A stretch of 64,000 bases of DNA, from positions 1 through 64,000 of the forward strand of contig NZ_FRCS01000003.1 of the NCBI RefSeq assembly GCF_900143005.1, given 5' to 3'. This document shows, in pieces, positions 1 through 4,759 of this stretch (positions are counted from its first letter, which is position 1; every line of letters starts with the position of its first letter). This DNA is from Cryptosporangium aurantiacum (GTDB taxonomy: Bacteria; Actinomycetota; Actinomycetes; Mycobacteriales; Cryptosporangiaceae). Below the pieces are notes generated by a model. It was given only the letters and a program-made list of their open reading frames with translations, was not told the origin of the DNA and made no database searches. The position numbers and the translations under genes are program-made.

Positions 1-107
1 GCCCCTGGCACCACCACCGCGTCCACGACCAAGGCTGGCACCTGAACTTCGACGGACACACCCTCACCATCCACCGACCCGACGGCACCACCCTCGACCC
101 ACCCTGA
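1..107 (+). CDS. C-terminal end of a DUF222/HNH endonuclease-like protein (partial)
   Basis: Only the tail of this gene is inside the window; the readable frame begins at base 3 and ends with TGA at 105-107. The visible residues include HHHRVHDQGWHLNFDGHTL followed by a short Asp/Pro-rich end. This matches the finish of actinobacterial DUF222-HNH proteins, where the HNH motif is followed by a His-rich segment, a Gly-Trp and a short beta hairpin. Such genes are multicopy and often lie near mobile or repeated DNA. The zinc/HNH catalytic residues lie upstream of the window, so nuclease activity cannot be judged. The family call rests on about 34 residues only. Confidence 0.6.
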   Translation, partial: PWHHHRVHDQGWHLNFDGHTLTIHRPDGTTLDPP

Positions 108-289
108 CACCACGCCTGAACCCGCCGACCACCCGGAACGCCACCGCGCTCCGGGCCATCGGCATGTCCACGCTCAGATCAGGACCACAATGGTCATCCT
201 TGGCGAGACGACACGATCACCGAAGACCGGGCCAGAGCGACGGCGTACTCGGCGGCGGCGAGGCGTGCCTGTTCGCGCCCCTCCTCGCC

Positions 290-426
290 GCCCGCGGACA
301 CGAACAGGCCGGCCCGCCGGCGGACACGAACGAGCCGCCCGCCCGCGGACACGAACGAGCCGGCCCGCCCGCGGACACGAACGAGCCGCCCGCCCGCGGA
401 CACGAACGAGCCGGCCCGCCCGCGGA
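290..426. repeat. GC-rich minisatellite, about five 25-26 bp units
   Basis: Units beginning GCGGACACGAACGAGCC recur about five times with small differences (one versus two G before the CCCG run), giving a 51-bp higher-order period that is itself duplicated. The first unit has CAGGCC for CGAGCC and the last ends in GCGGACGCC. The repeat lies just beyond the point where a GntR-like reading frame falls apart, and replication slippage here may have helped break that gene. There is no dyad symmetry or unique spacer, so this is not a CRISPR array. Bases 108-289 before it hold nothing recognisable. Confidence 0.85.
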
Positions 427-439
427 CGCCAACGATCCG

Positions 440-565
440 GCCGGCCTTCGGGTCTCGATCAGCCCCGTGCCCACGGCCTGCGTCTGGTCCTGGATCTGCC
501 GGGCGAGTCGGACGCGGAGCTGCTCGAACGGCGGGATCGGCGAAGGTCGAGTCGATGACGATCAT
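440..565 (-). pseudogene. Frameshifted N-terminal remnant of a GntR-family regulator
   Basis: From ATG at 565 the minus strand reads MIVIDSTFADP. After a one-base shift it continues PPFEQLRVRLARQIQDQTQ and AVGTGLIETRRPAG. This reproduces the order of short GntR regulators: a start like V-I-D-P-x-x-P, then PPFEQLR, R-Q-I and P/A-V-G-T-x-L-x-x-x-R-x-L-A. The recognition helix and the rest are gone, replaced by the minisatellite. GntR genes of this type commonly sit with small membrane-protein genes, which fits the two membrane ORFs immediately upstream on the same strand. It is called a pseudogene because of the frameshift and truncation. Confidence 0.5.
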
Positions 566-625
566 TCGGCGCTCGCGGTGGGTTGGAGAGAGGGCGTCAA
601 CATTGCGGCAAGTCAACCGCGGGGG

Positions 626-1123
626 CTACGGCATGTCGGCGGCGATCTGTCCCGCGACCACCGCACCGGTGAACGCGAGCAGGTACGCGATCGTGATCGT
701 CCAGAATCGCGCCCGCCGACCGGCCACGCAGCCACCCAGACCGAGCATCAGCGCGGCGCCCGCCGAGCACGACGGCAGGAACGCGGCCAGCGTCAGCCAG
801 CCGTCGCTGCAGATCAGCTCGGTGGAGCCGTCCGTGCAGTTGCCGCTGGCCATGAACACTCCCATCGGCCAGGCAAGGGTCGAGCCCACCCACGCCACCA
901 GACCGATCAGCGCGACCACGGTCAGCACGATGTCGATCACCGCGACGGCATGCGTCACGGTCACGGCCCGCTGCTTCGCAGCACGGGCGTGCGCGGGCGG
1001 TACACCACCAGACACGGCCCGCTGCTTCGCAGCACCGGCGTGCGCGGGCGGTACACCACCAGAAGGGTTCACCGTCGAGCCCCCGGGACGAGCGCGCATG
1101 GAGGAAAGAAGTCGGGCACGCAT
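626..1123 (-). CDS. Small integral membrane protein, unknown function
   Basis: A 165-residue protein starting at ATG 1123, which shares one base (TGATG) with the stop of the upstream membrane-protein gene, so the two are probably translationally coupled. The first ~55 residues are unusual: they contain two copies of a GGVPPAHA(G/R)AAKQRAV segment encoded by an inserted DNA repeat. The remainder has three or four hydrophobic segments (for example AVIDIVLTVVALIGLVAWVG and WTITIAYLLAFTGAVVAG) around a Cys-bearing loop, NCTDGSTELICSDGW. No family is recognised. The true start could be GTG or ATG after the repeats, with the repeat copies being a later N-terminal insertion. Confidence 0.6.
   Translation of the reverse strand: MRARLLSSMRARPGGSTVNPSGGVPPAHAGAAKQRAVSGGVPPAHARAAKQRAVTVTHAVAVIDIVLTVVALIGLVAWVGSTLAWPMGVFMASGNCTDGSTELICSDGWLTLAAFLPSCSAGAALMLGLGGCVAGRRARFWTITIAYLLAFTGAVVAGQIAADMP
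962..1061. repeat. Two tandem copies of a ~50-bp palindrome-bearing element
   Basis: Two nearly identical copies (about 962-1010 and 1014-1060) each carry GCTGCTTCGCAGC, a perfect five-base stem with a three-base loop, then a GCGGGCGGTACACCACCAG tail. They lie inside the coding frame of the membrane protein at 626-1123 and preserve its frame. The look is that of a REP/MITE-like dispersed element. Confidence 0.75.
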
Positions 1124-1422
1124 CAGTAGCCCGGGCGTGACCAGAGGAAGGACAGGCCCGCGTACGCGAGGATCAGCAGCACCACGGCGACCCGGACCAG
1201 CCACCCGGCCGCGCGCACCGGCCGAAGAATCGCAACCGTGCCCACCGTCACCGACAACAGCGCGGCCGCGACGACCAGCAGCACACCGGTGAGCTCGGCG
1301 TCCGCGCTGCCTCGATGGACCTGGAAAGCGGTGTAGAGGCCACCCAGCCCGAGGTAGACGGCCACGCCACCGGCGACCCGGCGCTGCAGAACCGGATCGA
1401 TGGGCAGCCGGGTGCGCCTCAC
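1123..1422 (-). CDS. Small membrane protein, unknown function
   Basis: A 99-residue protein with a GTG start at 1422 preceded by GGGCGAGG. It has three hydrophobic stretches (VAGGVAVYLGLGGLYTAF, LTGVLLVVAAALLSVTVGTV and AGWLVRVAVVLLILAYAGLSF) and basic residues at the N-terminus. It lies directly downstream of the tRNA array on the same strand and overlaps the next membrane-protein gene by one base. With that gene and the broken GntR piece it may be the remains of a GntR-membrane protein operon. No family is recognised and no function can be proposed. Confidence 0.65.
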   Translation of the reverse strand: MRRTRLPIDPVLQRRVAGGVAVYLGLGGLYTAFQVHRGSADAELTGVLLVVAAALLSVTVGTVAILRPVRAAGWLVRVAVVLLILAYAGLSFLWSRPGY

Positions 1423-1455
1423 GACCTCGCCCCGCTTCGCGCGTGAAGCCCGGAC

Positions 1456-1473
1456 GGCACCACGATCGGTGCC
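1456..1473 (-). terminator. Hairpin downstream of the tRNA array
   Basis: GGCACC and GGTGCC flank a six-base loop, giving a perfect six-bp stem between the last tRNA-like element and the membrane-protein gene. It has no T-tract, so it could be either a terminator or a processing hairpin. Confidence 0.35.
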
Positions 1474-1522
1474 CGATCAACTCCGATGAGTATCAAGAAG
1501 TCCACGGTGGATGGCACGGACG

Positions 1523-1601
1523 AGACCGCAGCCGGGTTCGAAACGGCGTCGACCGCTTTGCAGGGCGGAATCTGACGCTCTCTCCACTGAGCTACGAAGG
1601 C
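1523..1601 (-). pseudogene. Decayed tRNA at the end of the array (Ala-UGC-like)
   Basis: The 5' part, GCCTTCG-TA-GCTC with a normal D arm, and a T-loop TTCGAAC are recognisable. The anticodon stem cannot be folded canonically: about six extra bases precede a CCGC-CCTGCAAA-GCGG hairpin with an eight-base loop. The 3' acceptor strand (TGCGGTC) mismatches the 5' strand at two or more pairs, and T-stem pair 53-61 is broken. CTGCAAA suggests an original UGC anticodon. Probably non-functional. Confidence 0.6.
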
Positions 1602-1616
1602 GACCGAACAACAACG

Positions 1617-1700
1617 TGCGGGCGGAGGGACTCGAACCCCCTCAGCGCGAAGCAACCGGTTTACAGCCGGCCCCGACTCTCCGATCGTCGGCGCGCCCGC
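1617..1700 (-). tRNA. tRNA-Tyr (GUA)
   Basis: An 84-base class II tRNA. Acceptor GCGGGCG pairs with CGCCCGC and the discriminator is A. The anticodon stem GCCGG/CCGGT encloses loop CTGTAAA (GTA). A 13-base variable arm contains a TTCG tetraloop, as expected for bacterial tRNA-Tyr. Its 5' end is only two bases from the 3' end of tRNA-His, so processing must separate them. Confidence 0.9.
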
Positions 1701-1702
1701 GG

Positions 1703-1773
1703 GGTGACCGGCCGGAGTCGAACCGGCATGGCCAGGGTCACGACCTGGTGCTCTGCCATTGAGCTACGGCCAC
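1703..1773 (-). tRNA. tRNA-His (GUG), atypical
   Basis: Acceptor GTGGCCG pairs with CGGTCAC and the discriminator is C73, the histidine hallmark. The anticodon stem CCAGG/CCTGG encloses TCGTGAC, giving GTG. Two oddities are visible: position 33 is C instead of the nearly universal U, and the encoded base before G1 is T, so the G-1 identity element is not genome-encoded. The variable loop is four bases. It may be a weak or non-functional tRNA. Confidence 0.8.
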
Positions 1774-1796
1774 ACTCGCGGCCTTGATCAGGCCAG

Positions 1797-1869
1797 TGCC
1801 CGCGCCGGGCGTCGAACCCGGGGTCTCCGCCGTGTGACGGCGACGCTCTTCCTCCTGAGCTCCACGGAC
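1797..1869 (-). tRNA. tRNA-Val (CAC)
   Basis: Acceptor GTCCGTG pairs with CGCGGGC and the discriminator is A. D stem GCTC/GAGC. The anticodon loop GTCACAC gives CAC, reading GUG, a frequent codon in high-GC genomes. T stem CCGGG/CCCGG. All stems close. Confidence 0.9.
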
Positions 1870-1894
1870 GACATCACGGCGCTTCCGCCGCCTG

Positions 1895-1967
1895 CTCCCC
1901 CGGCTGGACTCGAACCAGCACCGTGACGATTAACAGTCGCCTGCCCTGCCGATTGGGCGACGAGGGA
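1895..1967 (-). tRNA. tRNA-Asn (GUU)
   Basis: Acceptor TCCCTCG pairs with CGGGGGA; U1-A72 and G73 are typical of tRNA-Asn. The anticodon loop CTGTTAA gives GTT. T stem GCTGG/CCAGC. All stems fold. Confidence 0.92.
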
Positions 1968-1968
1968 A

Positions 1969-1998
1969 TGCAACGCGCGCGGGACTCGAACCCGCTAC
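1969..1998 (-). pseudogene. Isolated tRNA T-arm fragment
   Basis: Between tRNA-Pro and tRNA-Asn the minus strand carries a T stem-loop, GCGGG-TTCGAGT-CCCGC, followed by an acceptor-like GCGCGTTGCA, with no D or anticodon arm. It looks like the 3' third of a deleted tRNA, evidence of past recombination between array members. Confidence 0.6.
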
Positions 1999-2005
1999 GC
2001 CGTGG

Positions 2006-2078
2006 TCGGATCGGCCGGGCTCGAACCGGCGGCCTTCGCATCCCGAATGCGACGCGCTCCCTACTGCGCCACGATCCG
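2006..2078 (-). tRNA. tRNA-Pro (CGG)
   Basis: Acceptor CGGATCG pairs with CGATCCG, including the C1-G72 pair expected for bacterial tRNA-Pro. D stem GCGC/GCGC. The anticodon loop TTCGGGA gives CGG. The discriminator A is followed by a genome-encoded CCA, which I do not see in the other members of the array. Confidence 0.92.
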
Positions 2079-2109
2079 TCGAACGTGCTGCGCCCCGGTG
2101 GGGCGGGCG

Positions 2110-2183
2110 TGCCGCCAGAAGGAATTGAACCTTCGACCTCCGAGGTATCAGCTCGGCGCTCTCACCAACTGAGCTATAGCGAC
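2110..2183 (-). tRNA. tRNA-Ile (GAU)
   Basis: Acceptor GTCGCTA pairs with TGGCGGC using G-U pairs; discriminator A. The anticodon stem CCGAG/CTCGG encloses CTGATAC (GAT). T stem GAAGG/CCTTC. Well formed. Confidence 0.9.
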
Positions 2184-2191
2184 GTATCGAG

Positions 2192-2265
2192 CGCCCCGCA
2201 CCGGGTTCGAACCGGCGACCTCCCGCGTGACAGACGGGCGCTCTGACCTGCTGAGCTAACGGAGC
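2192..2265 (-). tRNA. tRNA-Asp (GUC)
   Basis: Acceptor GCTCCGT pairs with GCGGGGC; G73 is the aspartate discriminator. The anticodon stem CCCGT/GCGGG encloses CTGTCAC (GTC). T stem GCCGG/CCGGT. Confidence 0.92.
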
Positions 2266-2277
2266 AGCGGTACTGCG

Positions 2278-2350
2278 TGGACCCAGCCGGACTCGAACCG
2301 GCCACCTTCCGCTTGCAAGGCGGACGCTCTCCCAGATGAGCTATGAGCCC
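2278..2350 (-). tRNA. tRNA-Ala (UGC)
   Basis: Acceptor GGGCTCA pairs with TGGGTCC through two G-U pairs. Pair 3-70 is G-U, the alanine identity determinant, and the discriminator is A. The anticodon stem TCCGC/GCGGA encloses CTTGCAA (TGC). Confidence 0.92.
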
Positions 2351-2379
2351 GTCATCCCCGTGCGTCGGGGAGTCGTGCG

Positions 2380-2452
2380 TACCCGGAGCGCGAGTCGAAC
2401 GCGCACTGTCGCGGTTCTGAGCCGCGTGCCTCTGCCTTTGGGCTACCCGGGC
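2380..2452 (-). tRNA. tRNA-Leu (CAG) with short, class I variable loop
   Basis: Acceptor GCCCGGG pairs with TCCGGGT, with G-U at both ends. The anticodon stem CGCGG/CCGCG encloses CTCAGAA (CAG, reading CUG). The variable region is just ACAGT, five bases, whereas bacterial tRNA-Leu normally has a long variable arm. It shares its D arm (AGCCCAAnGGCAGAGGCA) and variable loop pattern with the adjacent Leu-GAG gene, so the pair arose by duplication. Confidence 0.82.
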
Positions 2453-2469
2453 GTGGGTTTGGTGCTGCG

Positions 2470-2543
2470 TGCCCTCGACGCGATTCGAACGCGCACTGGC
2501 GACGTCCTCAACGTCGTGCCTCTGCCTGTTGGGCTACGAGGGC
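2470..2543 (-). tRNA. tRNA-Leu (GAG) with short, class I variable loop
   Basis: Acceptor GCCCTCG pairs perfectly with CGAGGGC and the discriminator is A. The anticodon stem CGACG/CGTCG encloses TTGAGGA (GAG, reading CUC). The variable loop is CCAGT, so it lacks the long arm that marks canonical bacterial tRNA-Leu. It is a sister of the CAG gene downstream. Which synthetase charges it cannot be told from sequence. Confidence 0.82.
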
Positions 2544-2579
2544 ATGTGCTGCGAGCGGCTGGTTGTGCACTCGACTGCG

Positions 2580-2653
2580 TCGCCCGTCCGGGGGCCGAAC
2601 CCGGTCCTCTGGCTTGAGAGGCCAGCGGTCTACCTTCCTCAACCTCACGGGCG
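2580..2653 (-). tRNA. tRNA-Glu (CUC)
   Basis: Acceptor CGCCCGT pairs with ACGGGCG; discriminator A. D stem GGTT/GACC. The anticodon stem CTGGC/GCCAG encloses CTCTCAA (CTC, reading GAG). The first base pair is C1-G72 rather than the usual G1-C72, so it is somewhat divergent from housekeeping tRNA-Glu. Confidence 0.85.
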
Positions 2654-2665
2654 TTCGTACCTGCG

Positions 2666-2739
2666 TGCCTTCCGTCGGGGTCGAACCGACATCCTCGCGG
2701 GCTTCAACCGCGCGCTCTACCAACCTGAGCTTGGAAGGC
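2666..2739 (-). tRNA. tRNA-Phe (GAA)
   Basis: Acceptor GCCTTCC pairs with GGAAGGC; discriminator A. The anticodon stem CGCGG/CCGCG encloses TTGAAGC (GAA). T stem GTCGG/CCGAC. Position 37 is G. Confidence 0.9.
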
Positions 2740-2747
2740 AAGGAACG

Positions 2748-2821
2748 TGTCCCCGGACGGAATCGAACCGCCGACTCCCAGGTTCGTAGCCTGGTGCTCT
2801 GATCCGCTGAGCTACGGGGAC
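2748..2821 (-). tRNA. tRNA-Arg (ACG), first gene of the array
   Basis: Acceptor GTCCCCG pairs with CGGGGAC; discriminator A. The anticodon stem CCAGG/CCTGG encloses CTACGAA, giving ACG, which in bacteria is edited to ICG by TadA. T stem GGCGG/CCGTC with a G-U pair. It lies nearest the upstream leader motif, so it is probably the first tRNA of the transcript. Confidence 0.92.
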
Positions 2822-2862
2822 AGGTGCGCCGGCGCGCGCCCCGCCCGAGAGCGGGAACGCCC

Positions 2863-2898
2863 GGCACCTCTGTGTGCCATCCACTGTGGAGTTCTCAA
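2863..2898 (-). promoter_or_regulatory. rRNA-leader-like box ahead of the tRNA array
   Basis: On the minus strand, TTGAGAACTCCACAGTG is followed by a small GGCAC/GTGCC hairpin, about 40 bases before tRNA-Arg. It closely resembles the TTTGAGAACTCAACAG-type sequence of actinobacterial rRNA leaders, which is linked to antitermination/processing of stable RNA. The resemblance is by eye. Confidence 0.5.
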
Positions 2899-2926
2899 TG
2901 ATCGGATCCGCCGGCGGGCCGGGGAC

Positions 2927-2953
2927 AAGCTACGCCCATAAGAATTGAAACAA
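2927..2953 (-). promoter_or_regulatory. Candidate promoter of the tRNA array
   Basis: In a locally A/T-rich patch the minus strand has TTGTTT, a 15-base spacer and TAGCTT (TAnnnT). This lies about 30 bases upstream of the rRNA-leader-like box. The spacer is short, so this is tentative. Confidence 0.3.
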
Positions 2954-3529
2954 TTTTGCGGCAGCACGAAGAAACAATTGTCGGAAACAAAAACCGCCCG
3001 TTCCCGGCGGGGAGGGGCGGCGTGAGCGCAACGCTGATTGCGTTACCTCAGCCACCGTTCCCGGCGGGGTTCCTGCTCGTCATCGCCCAGGTAGGAGGGG
3101 CGCCCGGCGCACAGGGCACCGCGGCTGAGCAGCATAAATCGCTGCTCCGCAATGCTGGTGTGCCGCAACATTCTGGTCTCCTGACTGGATCAGTGGTGAT
3201 CGGTGCTGTCGTAGACGATAGAGGGCGACCGCTGAGGCGCCAACTCAATTATGCGCAGCGATTACGCACTAATCAATAGCGCGCGACTTGGTCTTCGCTG
3301 CGCCCCAGGAAACAGGTCAAGCCGGACGTCACGAGCAGCAGCGCGATGCCCGCCGCCAAGAGGACGTCGACCCGTCGAGCGGGGACGGCACCGGCTGCGG
3401 CTCCGGTGGGACGTTCGGTGGGCCGCCGGTGACATAGGCAACTGCGGCCCGAGAGCGTTGCCCACTGTGGAGAGACACGGCCATGCTCATCGAGGTAAGG
3501 ACGGTCCGACCCCGCAGAGGAGCCGAGTG
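2954..3529. other. Intergenic stretch between tRNA array and P450 gene
   Basis: No convincing gene. CCGTTCCCGGCGGGG occurs twice (about 2998 and 3055). There is an inverted repeat GAGCAGC-7-GCTGCTC at 3127-3147. The P450 frame stays open upstream to 3251, but without coding character before 3530. Confidence 0.5.
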
Positions 3530-4759
3530 ATGGTCAGTGAGCTCGCGGCGAGTTTCGATCCGCTAGGGGCGCACTACGACGACCCGTACGGGTTTTACGC
3601 CCGGGCACGACGTGACGAGCCGGTCTTCTACTCCCCGCGCCTGGACGCCTGGGTCGTCACGCGATTCGCCGACGTCGACGCGGTCCTCAAGGACCCGACC
3701 GCGTTCTCGTCGGTCAACAGCCTCCGCCCGATCCGGGCCCCGTATCCGGCCGCGTTGGCCGTGCTGGCCACCGGCTACCCGCAGACGCCCGATCACGTGA
3801 CGTCGGACGGCGTCGATCATCGCCGTCTCCGCACTCCGTACGCCAAGCATCTGACGACGCCCGGGTTCGTCAAGGGACGGGAAGCCGCGATCCGGCAGCG
3901 CGCCGACACCCTCATCGGCGAGTTCGACGAAGCGGGCCACGCCGACCTGATCGCGCAGTACGCCACGCTGCTGCCTGCCGCGACCGCGGGCGAGCTGTTC
4001 GGATTCGCGCCGGACGATATCCCGGTGGCGAAGGCGGGCAGCGAGGCCCTGTTCTCGCTGGGCAGCGCCGACCTGACCGAGGACGAGGAAGCGCGGGCCG
4101 CCGAGACCGTCGTCGCGTTCCAGCAGCTCCTGGCCGAGTACGCCAGGCGGCGGCGCGCCGCACCAACCGGCGACCTGATGAGCGACGTCGTCGCCGCGCT
4201 GGCGCCCGGTGACGACCCGCTGACGTACGACCAGGAGGCCGAGCTCGTCGGGACGTTCGGCAGCACGTTCGGCGCCAGCCACATCACGACCGCCGACGGC
4301 ATCGGCAGCGCTCTGCGGCTGTTACTCAGCCGCCCCGACCAGTGGGAGCTGCTGTGCAGGAAGCCGGAGCTGGCGCCGTATGCCGTCGAGGAGGTCCTGC
4401 GGTTCGAGGCGCCGATTCCCGCCATGTTCCGCCGCGTCTCCCACCCGGCCACGGTCGCGGGCGTGAAACTTCCGGAGGGCGCCGACGTGCTGCTCGCGTT
4501 CGCGTCGGCCAACCGCGACGAGGACCGCTACCCCGACGCCGATCGGTTCGACGTGACCCGCACGCCGAGCCGCCACTTCGCGTTCGGAGCCGGCATCCAC
4601 ACCTGCGTCGGCGCGGCGATGGCACGCCTGCAGATGCGGATCGCGCTCCAGACGCTGATCGAGCGCCTGCCCGGACTGCGCCTGGCACCGGATCAGCACA
4701 TCGAGGTACGGCGGTCGATCAACGTCCGCGGTCCGCTGGCCCTGGAAGCGCGCTGGTGA
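3530..4759 (+). CDS. Cytochrome P450
   Basis: A 409-residue soluble class I P450 monooxygenase; such enzymes take electrons from a ferredoxin and insert one oxygen atom into a small molecule. The ATG at 3530 follows AGAGGAG and begins MVSELAASFDPLG, a normal bacterial P450 N-terminus. The frame is open further upstream to 3251 but that part lacks coding character. ExxR is at E288-R291 and the heme loop FAFGAGIHTCVG has Cys359. The I helix reads GSTFGASHITTADG, so the usual A-G-x-D/E-T-T has Ser-His-Ile in place of the acidic residue, suggesting altered proton delivery. No ferredoxin gene is adjacent. It ends 41 bases inside the convergent aldehyde dehydrogenase gene. Substrate unknown. Confidence 0.92.
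   Translation: MVSELAASFDPLGAHYDDPYGFYARARRDEPVFYSPRLDAWVVTRFADVDAVLKDPTAFSSVNSLRPIRAPYPAALAVLATGYPQTPDHVTSDGVDHRRLRTPYAKHLTTPGFVKGREAAIRQRADTLIGEFDEAGHADLIAQYATLLPAATAGELFGFAPDDIPVAKAGSEALFSLGSADLTEDEEARAAETVVAFQQLLAEYARRRRAAPTGDLMSDVVAALAPGDDPLTYDQEAELVGTFGSTFGASHITTADGIGSALRLLLSRPDQWELLCRKPELAPYAVEEVLRFEAPIPAMFRRVSHPATVAGVKLPEGADVLLAFASANRDEDRYPDADRFDVTRTPSRHFAFGAGIHTCVGAAMARLQMRIALQTLIERLPGLRLAPDQHIEVRRSINVRGPLALEARW

Noticed and set aside
290-426. CRISPR-like repeats
   Set aside because: Units abut directly without unique spacers and lack dyad symmetry, so it is a minisatellite.
164-1129. Long plus-strand ORF of 321 codons
   Set aside because: It runs through the minisatellite and antisense to the membrane-protein gene; composition is Arg/Pro/His-rich antisense noise.
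1443-2867. Several ORFs of 60-120 codons over the tRNA region
   Set aside because: They coincide with tRNAs and their stem-loops in reverse complement; no protein features.
3262-3440. Minus-strand peptide with a hydrophobic end (LLAAGIALLLVTSGLTCF)
   Set aside because: The frame has no start codon nearby and no family; possibly the C-terminal scrap of a membrane protein, but unsupported.
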